DNA of 29,108 nt from H111-94 sp034436045 (GCA_034436045.1 DAOTVZ010000133.1:1-29108); one strand, 5' to 3'. Counted from the first letter of the stretch, positions 6,889-14,842 are shown. The notes: generated by a model not told the origin, from the letters alone. Numbers and translations: made by a program.

Positions 6889-8918
6889 AACGCAACGATT
6901 CGGGAGCCTTTAGCATCTTCTATCTGGAAGCCAACGATACCCGCGAAGCCCTGTTCACCGCTCTGGCAGGTTTGCACAAACCCGCCGTGTTGTTGCTCTC
7001 AGAGCAGACGCGCCTCTTCCAACATCCAGAGGAATTTATCGCGCTCAGACATTTGCGGCGGCAGGTCGATATTGCCGTCTACTTCATCATCGCCCATAGC
7101 GATCACCTGGTCTCGCTGACCGAACGCTGCGGCTTCCCGGTCTACACATCTATCGATGCCTTGAGTGAGGCATTACAACCGGGCAATACGCCCCGTCAGC
7201 GCGTCCTGGTTCGCACAGATGGCAACGCGCCACGCTCTGGTCGAGTTTCACCGCTCGGCCCACGCCGAACCGTGCCGCTTTCCCCACGCAACGACATCTC
7301 ACTTAACGACACCGCGCAGTTGCCAGCACTTGCCACCCTGGCCCCACCAACTACGCCGACCGGCAACCGTGCGGGCAGAACGACAGACCCATTGACACCA
7401 CGTTCTATGCCAGCCGTAACCGCACAACCAGCACGTATCCGTACCACCGACTCGCTTACTTCACAAGTTCAGGGGATGGTGGGAACGGAGATTTATCCCG
7501 CCCAACCCGTAGGAACCGCTTCGTCACGTTCGCCCCTCTCCGTCGATACATCTGGAGCGCGTGGACGTGATATATCTGCCTCTCCAGTGGAGATGACCAA
7601 CGTCGGTACAGGAAAGGGTATAACATCCACTGCAATTGACGAGTTGCCGACCCGGCCACCGGTTGCCAGGCCAAAGACGCCAAAGCAGCGTAATCGGTGG
7701 TCAGCAGTACTCATCTCGCTGATGATTCTCGCGCTCTCTTCCGCCGGGCTGGCCTCGCTGCTGGTCTTCTATCATCCGCCTGCTACCCTGCCAGCCGCGC
7801 CACAGGTCATTGGATACGTCTCCTTTTTGAGCAGTGGTCAGTTTAACGGACAGACCAACCAGGGCCTTGATGATGAGGTCAAGGTCAACCTGACACAGCT
7901 TGCCAGTCTGGCAGCAGGCAAGAGCTACTATGCCTGGCTGCTCGGCGACAAAGATATGGAAGAGGCGAAGGTCATTCCACTAGGCATGCTGAGCGTCAAA
8001 AATGGTAGCGCCTCTCTGTTCTACATCACTCCGGCACATACCAACCTGCTCGCCACCTTCAGTCGCTTTCTGGTGACAGAAGAGGATACCACGCCACCAC
8101 CCATCGGCCCTGCGCCCAACCCCTCTACCTGGCGCTACTATGGCGCTTTCTTGCAAAAACCCGTTCCTTTCACAGGGGTGATCCCCGGTGTACCTGCACA
8201 GAGCGGCAGCACGCCACAGTATAGCTATCTCGATCACCTGCGGGATCTCTTAGCTGACGACCCGATGCTGGATACCAACCAGTTGCCAGGAGGCTTGAAC
8301 GTCTGGCTCTATCAGAACACGGGCAAGATACTGGCCTGGGCCACCAGCATGCGCAGTGCGTGGGCCGACAATCACGATATGAACGCCGTTAGCAATCAGG
8401 CGTTGCTGGCACTGACTTACCTGGACGGCCTCTCGTATATCGTACAGGATCTGCCGCCCGGCACTCCACTCAGCATCAATGACAGGCAAGCGCGCATCGG
8501 TTTATTGAACATCAAGGGGCCTGAGCAGGACCCACCGGACTACCTGGACAGCATGGTCGCGCATCTGAACGGTCTATTACAGGCCGCAGGCTCCACGCCA
8601 GCATTACGACAACAGGTCGGTGCGCTGATTGCCACGCTGAACAATGTGCGCTATCGGCTCCAAAAGGTGCGTGCTGATGCACAACAAATTGTGAACATGA
8701 ACGCGCAACAACTGACTCAGTCGGCGACACTGAACATCATCAATGATATGATCGCCAATGCCACCGACGCCTACACCGGCTGGTTTGACCCCTCTACCGG
8801 AAAATGGCAACCCGGTGTTACCTGGCTCTATAGCCATGTGCAGGCGCTGGCGACTATCGCCATCACTGTCTACAGTGCCAGCAGTTCACAGATCAACTAT
8901 AGTGAGGCAATGCTATGA
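6885..8918 (+). CDS. Single-pass membrane protein with cytoplasmic N-terminal domain and RskA-like extracytoplasmic domain
   Basis: The 677-aa product is not a named family I can recognise. Residues 10-103 look like a small alpha/beta domain (KPAVLLLSEQTRLFQHPEEF, then VDIAVYFIIAHSDHLVSL and GFPVYTSIDALSEAL). Residues 104-268 are a Pro/Thr/Arg-rich, probably disordered linker containing a repeat-derived segment (VGTEIYPAQPVGT). One transmembrane helix lies at about 272-294. Residues 305-420 contain YYAWLLGDKD and IPLGMLSVKNGSASLFYI, reminiscent of the extracytoplasmic fold of anti-sigma-K factors (RskA); this likeness is inference from pattern only. The rest (430-660) is helical. The ATG overlaps the upstream stop as ATGA and has GGAGG at 6870. 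With a PP2C phosphatase two genes on, a receptor or signalling role is plausible but unproven. Confidence 0.75.
   Translation: MKRNDSGAFSIFYLEANDTREALFTALAGLHKPAVLLLSEQTRLFQHPEEFIALRHLRRQVDIAVYFIIAHSDHLVSLTERCGFPVYTSIDALSEALQPGNTPRQRVLVRTDGNAPRSGRVSPLGPRRTVPLSPRNDISLNDTAQLPALATLAPPTTPTGNRAGRTTDPLTPRSMPAVTAQPARIRTTDSLTSQVQGMVGTEIYPAQPVGTASSRSPLSVDTSGARGRDISASPVEMTNVGTGKGITSTAIDELPTRPPVARPKTPKQRNRWSAVLISLMILALSSAGLASLLVFYHPPATLPAAPQVIGYVSFLSSGQFNGQTNQGLDDEVKVNLTQLASLAAGKSYYAWLLGDKDMEEAKVIPLGMLSVKNGSASLFYITPAHTNLLATFSRFLVTEEDTTPPPIGPAPNPSTWRYYGAFLQKPVPFTGVIPGVPAQSGSTPQYSYLDHLRDLLADDPMLDTNQLPGGLNVWLYQNTGKILAWATSMRSAWADNHDMNAVSNQALLALTYLDGLSYIVQDLPPGTPLSINDRQARIGLLNIKGPEQDPPDYLDSMVAHLNGLLQAAGSTPALRQQVGALIATLNNVRYRLQKVRADAQQIVNMNAQQLTQSATLNIINDMIANATDAYTGWFDPSTGKWQPGVTWLYSHVQALATIAITVYSASSSQINYSEAML
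7484..7515. repeat. Dispersed short repeat inside a coding region
   Basis: AACGGAGATTTATCCCGCCC at 7484-7503 is identical to 4227-4246 and is followed by AACCCGTAGGAACCGC, which matches the start of the unit at 4174. It is read in frame as TEIYPAQPVGT within the disordered linker of the 677-aa protein. Confidence 0.7.
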
Positions 8919-9739
8919 TGACACGCATTCTTGCTACGCTTTTGCTGAGCCTGTTGCTGATCGGCGGGATCATCGCCGCCTTTTATATACATTCTATTGA
9001 GAGTGCGCTGATGCCGGAGCAGATGAGGATGGAGTTACAATCCATATCAGCTTCTTCCATGCCAATGGCTCACAAAACCGTCACCGCTCAACAAACGGCG
9101 GTGACGATACCAACCGCGACGGCGACAACCATGCCTGCGGATGCTACCGTCCTGGCACGGGATACCTTTCAGCGCGCTAACCAGGTCTTATGGGGCACCG
9201 CCAGCAATGGTCAGAGCTGGCAAGGCGACGCCAATCAAGCACCAGCTTTCTCTATCGTCAACGGTATGGGGCAGATTGCCGGGAACCAGGTGCAGGGAGT
9301 ACAAACCTACAATGCCCTGCTCGGCACAACACACAGCAATGTTGGGATTGTCGCCAGCAGCATCGTCAATCAGTTCGGCAACGGGGTCAATTTTGGCGTT
9401 GTTTTGCGCTGGACGGACAGCAATAACTGGTATAAGGCGCTGATTGACGGCACCAATTTGACCATCATCAAGCATGTCAACGGTGTCACAACTCAGTTAG
9501 GCTTCGTTCGCTTTCCGGCAACAGGCGGCACCAGCTACACGCTCCACTTCCAGGCCATTGGGGCCACGTTGTATGCCAGCGCGTGGCCGAGCAGTCAGAC
9601 CGCGCCCGCTCAGTGGATGCTGGTCGTCTCCGATACGAGCCTGACCACCGGCTTAGGAGGGGTACGTGTAGTAGAACTGCCAGGCACAGTGATCCAGGTA
9701 TCATCCTTTCTCGAAACTATGGCATATAGTGGGATATAG
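8915..9739 (+). CDS. Membrane-anchored concanavalin/LamG-like domain protein
   Basis: A 274-aa product. Residues 4-27 form an uncleaved-looking signal anchor (ILATLLLSLLLIGGIIAAFY), followed by a Ser/Thr/Ala-rich spacer to about 77. Residues 78-274 resemble the beta-sandwich domains of the concanavalin A-like lectin/glucanase superfamily: RDTFQRANQVLWGTASNGQSW near the start, NFGVVLRWTDSNNWYKALIDG in the middle, and a run of alternating beta-strand residues. Such domains bind sugars or proteins outside the cell; no glycosidase active-site motif was seen. The ATG overlaps the upstream stop (ATGA), with GAGG about 8 bases before it. An ATG one codon later is equally possible. The operon suggests it works with the 677-aa receptor-like protein. 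Confidence 0.75.
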   Translation: MMTRILATLLLSLLLIGGIIAAFYIHSIESALMPEQMRMELQSISASSMPMAHKTVTAQQTAVTIPTATATTMPADATVLARDTFQRANQVLWGTASNGQSWQGDANQAPAFSIVNGMGQIAGNQVQGVQTYNALLGTTHSNVGIVASSIVNQFGNGVNFGVVLRWTDSNNWYKALIDGTNLTIIKHVNGVTTQLGFVRFPATGGTSYTLHFQAIGATLYASAWPSSQTAPAQWMLVVSDTSLTTGLGGVRVVELPGTVIQVSSFLETMAYSGI

Positions 9740-9742
9740 GTG

Positions 9743-11230
9743 ATGGCTATGTTAGAAGCAATCAAAAATGCATACGCGGACAGGCACGCACTGCGCCGCC
9801 TCTCCTATATCGGCTTGCTCCTGGGTGCTGTCTTGCTTGCCTGGCTCGCTGGCGGCTTTCCACCTCAGGCGTGGCTCTTTCTTGTGCAAACATTGCCACA
9901 GGTCGCGTTGCTCTGGCGACAACATGGTTCTGCCATACTTCTGCCCATATTCGGCCTGGTCGCACTCTCGCTCACCCTGCTTCTGCTCTGGCTCGGCCTG
10001 ACCGTCGCCGCGCTAAAAGCCGTTCAGTACGAATGGTTGCACTTTCGGCATCATGAACGCTTCCGGCAAGAGTTGACCGAGGCGGAACAGATGGCCCAGC
10101 AGATGCTAGCAGAGGAACAAGTCTTCCCCATCGCCAATATGGCAGAGTTTGCTGATTCACAAACAGGCACCCACCCCGTCACGCCACGAACAGTTGCGGA
10201 CGAGCAACCTGTACCGGCCCCACAGGCCACAAGGAGCGCTCACCATACCTCATTCTTTGCACAACAGCATACGCCGCTTGCCAGACAAGAGATGGTAGCA
10301 CTGCAAGAACCGGAACCACCCACGCGACCAACCATCACACGCGGCTCACTGCGCCTGGTACCACGCCCGGAAGAAGACAGCGAAGACAATTGGGACGATA
10401 TCCCTGAGATTGAAACGCCGGTCTATAAAGAACCGAGCGGGCTTGAGGTCAGCGTCGGACTGCACACGGGATTTCAGCGCAAAGATACCCCCAATGGCGA
10501 TGCGCTATTTGAGATTCGCGGCACCCACTCCACAAGGTCCGGCTTGCAGCATGTGGGCCTGTTCGTCATTGCCGACGGCATGCACAACAACGGACGCGAT
10601 CAGGAAGCCAGTCATCTGGCAATCGAAACCATTAGCTCTATCGTCGTGCCTACGCTGCTCAGCAGCACCAGAGTGGCCTTCACCGACCTGTTAAAAGAGG
10701 GCATCAGCGCCGCCAATATCGCTCTCTATCGACAAAACAAAACGCTGCAAGAGCGGGGCGAGGGGAAAATGGGCACGACCATCACCGCCAGCCTGATTGT
10801 CGGCCCAATGGCCTATATCGCCAACGTGGGCAATAGCCGCGCCTACCTCTATCGCACATCGGCGGGCCTTCAGCAGATCACCAGGGATCATACCCCTGTG
10901 GGCTATCTCCAGGAACAGGGATGTTTGAACGAGGACGAAGCTCGCCAGCATCCCCATCGTAAGATGCTTGAGCGTTACCTGGGCAGGCAGGCTACCATCG
11001 AAGCGGACATATTTACGCTCCCACTCCACAACCATGACATGCTGCTCCTCTGTTCCGACGGTCTGTGGGCAATGACTCGACATGGCGAAATCGCCCAGCT
11101 TCTCAACAATGCGCAAGCTGACTCCACTCAGGTCGGCCCCTTGCTAGTACAAAATGCTCTCAATCACGGCGGCGCAGACAATATCAGCGTCATCGTCATT
11201 CAATATCATGGCGATAGCGAGGAAGGCTAA
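9743..11230 (+). CDS. Membrane-anchored PP2C-family serine/threonine phosphatase
   Basis: About 495 aa. Two hydrophobic segments lie near residues 15-35 and 60-90 (LLLGAVLLAWLAGG; IFGLVALSLTLLLLWLGLTV). A Pro/Gln-rich linker follows, then a complete PP2C (PPM) domain from about residue 230 to the end. Motifs visible in order are GFQRKDTPNGDALFEI, VIADGMHNNGRDQEAS (metal-binding Asp-Gly), GTTITASLIV, ANVGNSRAYLYR (Asn where many family members have Asp), RDHTPVGYLQEQG, LLLCSDGLWAM and GGADNISVIVIQY. It should remove phosphate from Ser/Thr in the cytoplasm next to the membrane; no partner kinase is in the window. Starts at GTG 9740, ATG 9743 and ATG 9749 are all possible; AGGTG at 9738-9742 would also fit 9749. 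It is the last gene of the four-gene operon. Confidence 0.9.
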   Translation: MAMLEAIKNAYADRHALRRLSYIGLLLGAVLLAWLAGGFPPQAWLFLVQTLPQVALLWRQHGSAILLPIFGLVALSLTLLLLWLGLTVAALKAVQYEWLHFRHHERFRQELTEAEQMAQQMLAEEQVFPIANMAEFADSQTGTHPVTPRTVADEQPVPAPQATRSAHHTSFFAQQHTPLARQEMVALQEPEPPTRPTITRGSLRLVPRPEEDSEDNWDDIPEIETPVYKEPSGLEVSVGLHTGFQRKDTPNGDALFEIRGTHSTRSGLQHVGLFVIADGMHNNGRDQEASHLAIETISSIVVPTLLSSTRVAFTDLLKEGISAANIALYRQNKTLQERGEGKMGTTITASLIVGPMAYIANVGNSRAYLYRTSAGLQQITRDHTPVGYLQEQGCLNEDEARQHPHRKMLERYLGRQATIEADIFTLPLHNHDMLLLCSDGLWAMTRHGEIAQLLNNAQADSTQVGPLLVQNALNHGGADNISVIVIQYHGDSEEG

Positions 11231-11341
11231 AGCAAGGCGACCATAAGAGTACAACCCTACCATGAGAGCTTGCTCTTTATAGCCGATTTCATTGTAGGGG
11301 GTCTACTCTTGTGGTCCTCTGGCCTTGTCAGACTATACCCC

Positions 11342-11381
11342 TTGACAGAGCCATAACAATCAGCTATACTGCTATATAGCA
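11342..11381 (+). promoter_or_regulatory. Consensus promoter plus 12-bp palindromic operator candidate
   Basis: TTGACA at 11342-11347 and TATACT at 11365-11370 with a 17-base spacer form a near-perfect sigma-70-type promoter. The perfect palindrome TGCTATATAGCA (11370-11381) overlaps the end of the -10 and the expected start site. The next gene encodes an HTH protein, so this is a natural place for autoregulation. Binding is inferred. Confidence 0.7.
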
Positions 11382-11403
11382 AATAGTTATGGGAGGGAGA
11401 CAG

Positions 11404-11916
11404 ATGAATTTAGGGGAGAAGATCAAGCATCTGCGCGAGGTTGAAGGTGAATTACGCGGATTGAACCGACCGATGACACAGACCGAGGTAGTACGCGCCA
11501 TGCAGGAAGAATTGCACGAGAGTATCAGTCAGGCTTACTTATCCCAACTGGAGGCTAACAAGCGCGTGCATCTTACCGCTTCGACGCGAGACCTGCTGTC
11601 ACGCTTCTTTAAGGTTCATCCCGGCTACCTGGTCAGCGACCCGCCCGATTATAGCGTTGACCTGCTTACCGATATTGAGCAGGTTGGAGATCGGCTCCCT
11701 ACCTGGTTGATGGCCAGCGCGGAAGAGTGGCACAATGAGCCAGTTCTGTATGACCTTTTCTACCGCCTGGCAGAAAGCGAGGAACCCCGGCGCTACCTGG
11801 CCGCATTCTATCGTCTGATGGATCTGCCTGTCGATAAACTTGAGTTGCTAGCAAAGACGCTAACCGAGCCGATCACTAATAATGAACATGACCTTGAGGA
11901 TGAGCCATTAAGCTGA
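11404..11916 (+). CDS. XRE/Cro-type helix-turn-helix regulator
   Basis: A 170-aa protein. Residues 3-80 form an XRE-like HTH: LGEKIKHLREVEG, then MTQTEVVRAMQEEL, then ISQAYLSQLEANKRV (recognition helix) and ASTRDLLSRFFKVHPGYLV. The C-terminal half is helical and acidic with no clear family; it may mediate dimerisation or protein contact. The start at 11404 is set by GGGAGGGAGA at 11391-11400; the ATG at 11389 would lie in front of that ribosome binding site. It has its own strong promoter at 11342 with a palindrome across the start site. The membrane-maintenance genes begin about 110 bases downstream, so read-through is possible. Confidence 0.85.
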   Translation: MNLGEKIKHLREVEGELRGLNRPMTQTEVVRAMQEELHESISQAYLSQLEANKRVHLTASTRDLLSRFFKVHPGYLVSDPPDYSVDLLTDIEQVGDRLPTWLMASAEEWHNEPVLYDLFYRLAESEEPRRYLAAFYRLMDLPVDKLELLAKTLTEPITNNEHDLEDEPLS

Positions 11917-12029
11917 GTTTTTATTTTTATGCGATGCTCACGTTTATCTATTATGGTATCTGTCCAGGAGAGATACGGAACATTTGTCGCAGGCCAGACA
12001 TAGGTAACACCGCTAGAAAGGTGGAATGT

Positions 12030-12368
12030 ATGCTACAAGAGCAACACTCACGGCTCGCGGGCAAGCAATACTGGCGCGGACTAAGACGTGGCCAGTTTCT
12101 TCAGCGTCACCCAGTCTTAACACCAGTGATGCTGTTGAGTGGTTCGCTTGTCTTCGGACTGGTCGGATTCTTCTCAAATAGCATATTTCCTGTACTGGCG
12201 CTGCTGGGCATGTCCTCGACATTGCTCTGTTTCTCTATTGCAGCAATGCTGGGGGTTGTGAGTATCCTGATCGGCATTATTAGTGTGATTGAGTATCTTG
12301 ACCGATACTCAGCCCAGGCTCGCACCTGTTCGCGGCCAAAGGAGCAAGGTTATGCCAATCGCCACTGA
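12030..12368 (+). CDS. Small two-helix membrane protein
   Basis: 112 aa with a basic N-terminus (QYWRGLRRGQFLQRHP) and two hydrophobic helices at about 32-50 (VMLLSGSLVFGLVGFFSN) and 58-88 (LGMSSTLLCFSIAAMLGVVS). The ATG at 12030 follows AGAAAGGTGG at 12015-12024; an in-frame ATG at 11934 would add a poorly supported extension. Its last 17 bases overlap the start of the NfeD-like gene, so the two are likely cotranslated. I recognise no family; its neighbours suggest a membrane-integrity role. Confidence 0.7.
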   Translation: MLQEQHSRLAGKQYWRGLRRGQFLQRHPVLTPVMLLSGSLVFGLVGFFSNSIFPVLALLGMSSTLLCFSIAAMLGVVSILIGIISVIEYLDRYSAQARTCSRPKEQGYANRH

Positions 12369-13194
12369 TCCGCTCTCGTTGCTCTTCTTTGCTTGCTTCT
12401 TCTTCGGCCTGATCTTTCTCGTTGTCACAGCTCTACTGGGAAATTTCGGGCATGGTGGACACAGCGTAGGGCATGGAGGCGGGACACACGTTCACCTGGG
12501 GGGCCATGTTGGCGGCTCAACGCACCAGATGATTGAGCATATGAATGCGACGCAGCACGCGGTTACACCTCATGGTACGCATATGCCTCATGCGGCCCAC
12601 ACACACACTACTCCCCAGCAAACAGCACGAAGCAGCTTCTCTCTCTTTGCGTTTCTGAATCCTACGACAATTGTTCTCTTTCTGCTCGGTTTCGGCTTCT
12701 TCGGCTATGTCTTCCATAACCTGGCCGACTGGCTGCTGCCGTTTACCCTGGTTGGGGCCGCTATCGGTGGTGTCATTGTGGCCGCACTCATCATCATGAT
12801 GCTGGCACGCATCTTTGGCGACAGCGAGGGCGAAACCATTCAGGACGTTTCGGATCGGGTAGGTTTGATCGGGAAGGTAAGCATGACCATTCGGGAGCAG
12901 AGCATAGGCGAGATCATCTACACCTCGCCCGGCGGCATGCGCAAGAGCATTCCGGCACGCGCTACCGATGGTCGTCGCATTGAGCGCGGTCAGGAGGTAG
13001 TTGTCCTCAGCTACGAGCATGGCATCGCAGAGGTCGATACCTGGGAACATTTCCTGGAACATTCACAAGAACATTCCTCTACCTCATCGGCATCTCAAGA
13101 CAGTGACGCTTTAGAAAAATTACGTGTGCTACTTGAAGAGACTGATTCTTCTAATGCGCAGGCACTAATGCAAAATGACGCACAAAAGGAGTAA
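12352..13194 (+). CDS. NfeD-like membrane protein with His-rich loop and C-terminal OB fold
   Basis: 280 aa. One transmembrane helix lies at about 7-30. A loop at 34-88 is very rich in His and Gly (14 His, for example HGGHSVGHGGGTHVHLGGH). Two further helices lie at about 105-125 and 128-153. The C-terminal 165-236 matches the NfeD OB-fold (RVGLIGKVSMTI, IPARATDGRRIERGQEVVVLS). NfeD proteins partner flotillins in membrane microdomains, and here the flotillin gene starts 6 bases after the stop, as in Bacillus yuaF-floT. The start at 12352 is preceded by AGGAGCAAGG; the upstream ATG at 12289 lies inside the previous gene. The His-rich loop is not typical of the family and might bind metal. Confidence 0.85.
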   Translation: MPIATDPLSLLFFACFFFGLIFLVVTALLGNFGHGGHSVGHGGGTHVHLGGHVGGSTHQMIEHMNATQHAVTPHGTHMPHAAHTHTTPQQTARSSFSLFAFLNPTTIVLFLLGFGFFGYVFHNLADWLLPFTLVGAAIGGVIVAALIIMMLARIFGDSEGETIQDVSDRVGLIGKVSMTIREQSIGEIIYTSPGGMRKSIPARATDGRRIERGQEVVVLSYEHGIAEVDTWEHFLEHSQEHSSTSSASQDSDALEKLRVLLEETDSSNAQALMQNDAQKE

Positions 13195-13200
13195 CGTGCC

Positions 13201-14748
13201 ATGAGTCCTTTTCTACTTATTATAGTTGGCGTTGTTGTCCTCGTCATCGTAGTGATCATCCTCATACAGATGACCGCACGCTTGATGCGCAAAGTTGGCC
13301 CCAACCAGGCTTTGATTGTCTACGGCGCAGGCGGAACCATTGTTAAAACCGGAGGGTCGCATTTTGTGATCCCTCTGCTTCAGCGCGCGCAAGAATTCTC
13401 GCTAGAATTGATGTCTTTCGATGTGGCCCCTTCGCAAGATCTCTACACCACGCAAGGCGTAGCCGTTAACGTTGAGGCCGTGACGCAGATTAAAGTGCGT
13501 TCTGATAGCGAAAGCATCAAAACGGCAGCAGAACAGTTCCTGAGCAAGACGCAGGCCGAGCGCGAGAATCTGATCCGCCTGGTAATGGAGGGGCACCTGC
13601 GCGGCATCGTGGGCCAGTTGACCGTCGAAGACCTGGTGAAAGACCCGGAGAACGTCGGCGCGAAAATGCTCAAGACGGTCACGCCCGATATGGAAAAGAT
13701 GGGCCTGGAGGTCATCTCCTTCACCATCAAAGATGTGCGTGATAAAAACGACTACATCACGAACATGGGCCGCCCGCAGATCGCCCAGATCAAGAAGCAG
13801 GCCGATATCGCGGCGGCGCTGGCTGCCCGCGATACACAGATTGAACAGGCCAATGCCGCCCGCGAGGCAGCCGTCGCCAAGTCGAAGGCCGACCAGGAAC
13901 GAGTCAAGGCCGAAACCGAGTCGCTGGCCCTGCAGGCCGAGTCTCAACGCAACCTAGCCTTGAAGAAGGCCGCCTTCGACGCCGAGGTCAAACGCCAGCA
14001 GGCCGCCGCTGATAAAGCCTACGACATTCAGGCAAACATCACACAGCAGCAAGTGATCGCTGAGGCTGTCAAGGTCACGGAAGTTGAGAAGCAGGCTCAG
14101 ATCAAAGTACAGCAAGCCGAAATTCAACGCCGCGAACTGGAGTTACAGGCCACCGTGCTGAAGGCCGCCGAGGCCGAACGCCAGCGTATCGAGACGGTAG
14201 CCGAGGCCGAACGCCAGCGCATTCTGCTGGAGGCGCAAGGCCAGGCCGAGGCCAGCAAGGCCAAAGGCTTTGCCGAAGCCGAGGCCAACCGCGCTCGTGG
14301 TCTCGCCGAAGCCGAGGTTATCAAAGCTCGTGGTCTCGCCGAAGCCGAGGTTATCAGAGCGAAGGGTGAAGCTGAGGCTGAAGCGATGAAGGTCAAGGCC
14401 GCCGCCTTCCATGAGTACAACCAGGCCGCCGTGCTGGATAAGCTCCTCACCGCCATGCCAGACATTGTTAAGGCTATCGCGGAGCCGCTGAGCAAGGTAG
14501 ACAAGGTGACGATTGTCTCCACCGGAGGCAGCAACGATGGTAATCTGGGGGCAAGCCGCCTGACCGGCGACATCGTGAACATGGTAGCCCAGGTACCGGC
14601 CTTGTTTGAGTTGCTCAGTGGTCAGCGCCTGAATGATCTGATGAGCCGCATTCCAGCCCTGAACTCACAGGAGACGAGCAACGGCAATCACAACCGCGCC
14701 GACGAAGTTGCCAGCATGGTTGACGCCAAAAGCGATAATAATAAATAA
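13201..14748 (+). CDS. floT: Flotillin-like SPFH-domain protein
   Basis: 515 aa. A hydrophobic N-terminal anchor at 4-22 (FLLIIVGVVVLVIVVIILI) is followed by an SPFH/band 7 domain at about 30-200 (KVGPNQALIVYGAGGTIVKT; EVISFTIKDVRD). A long Glu/Ala-rich coiled coil covers about 210-405 with repeats such as GLAEAEVIKAR. A conserved flotillin C-terminus follows (AAVLDKLLTAMPDIVKAIAEPL, then KVTIVS). Flotillins form oligomers on the inner face of the membrane and organise ordered microdomains. It sits in one operon with the NfeD-like gene, with GGAG-like bases at the end of that gene serving as ribosome binding site. Residues 365-386 are an exact DNA-level tandem duplication (see the repeat at 14293). 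Confidence 0.92.
   Translation: MSPFLLIIVGVVVLVIVVIILIQMTARLMRKVGPNQALIVYGAGGTIVKTGGSHFVIPLLQRAQEFSLELMSFDVAPSQDLYTTQGVAVNVEAVTQIKVRSDSESIKTAAEQFLSKTQAERENLIRLVMEGHLRGIVGQLTVEDLVKDPENVGAKMLKTVTPDMEKMGLEVISFTIKDVRDKNDYITNMGRPQIAQIKKQADIAAALAARDTQIEQANAAREAAVAKSKADQERVKAETESLALQAESQRNLALKKAAFDAEVKRQQAAADKAYDIQANITQQQVIAEAVKVTEVEKQAQIKVQQAEIQRRELELQATVLKAAEAERQRIETVAEAERQRILLEAQGQAEASKAKGFAEAEANRARGLAEAEVIKARGLAEAEVIRAKGEAEAEAMKVKAAAFHEYNQAAVLDKLLTAMPDIVKAIAEPLSKVDKVTIVSTGGSNDGNLGASRLTGDIVNMVAQVPALFELLSGQRLNDLMSRIPALNSQETSNGNHNRADEVASMVDAKSDNNK
14293..14358 (+). repeat. 33-bp tandem duplication within the flotillin coiled coil
   Basis: Two adjacent 33-base units (14293-14325 and 14326-14358) are nearly identical, differing at the end (ATCAAA against ATCAGA). 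They encode ARGLAEAEVIK and ARGLAEAEVIR, so the reading frame is kept. This looks like a recent in-frame duplication of an 11-residue coiled-coil unit. Confidence 0.85.
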
Positions 14749-14750
14749 AG

Positions 14751-14800
14751 AGCAAGGAGAGGTGATGTCTCCAACATTCGTCACATCACCTCTCCTTGCT
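14751..14800 (+). promoter_or_regulatory. Perfect 17-bp inverted repeat between flotillin and pspA
   Basis: AGCAAGGAGAGGTGATG at 14751-14767 and its exact reverse complement at 14784-14800 enclose a 16-base loop. There is no T-tract after it, so it does not read as a normal terminator. The left arm contains the strong ribosome binding site AAGGAGAGGTG and the ATG of a 25-codon ORF, so the folded RNA would hide that start. It may control translation of the leader ORF and pspA, or set a processing point. Confidence 0.75.
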
Positions 14801-14842
14801 ATGCGACCCACTACCACAAGAGACGACGGAGACCGCACATGA
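14765..14842 (+). CDS. 25-aa leader ORF coupled to pspA
   Basis: An ATG at 14765 directly follows AAGGAGAGGTG and opens 25 codons (beginning MSPTFVTSPLLAMRP and ending in a charged tail, DDGDRT). Its TGA at 14840-14842 overlaps the pspA ATG at 14839 as ATGA, the usual arrangement for translational coupling. It is too short to assign a function. The strong ribosome binding site and exact overlap support translation; the perfect hairpin over its start suggests a regulatory role. It could still be chance, since the right arm of the hairpin fixes part of its codons. Confidence 0.4.
   Translation: MSPTFVTSPLLAMRPTTTRDDGDRT

Noticed and set aside
11244..11312. Imperfect inverted repeat (AAGAGTACAACCCTAC against GTAGGGGGTCTACTCTT) after the PP2C gene
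   Set aside because: Several mismatches and no T run, so I do not call a terminator, though it may end the operon.
13402..13947. Long antisense ORF across the flotillin gene (and similar ones across the large regulator)
   Set aside because: These mirror the strong codon bias of the real genes on the other strand and have no own start signals.
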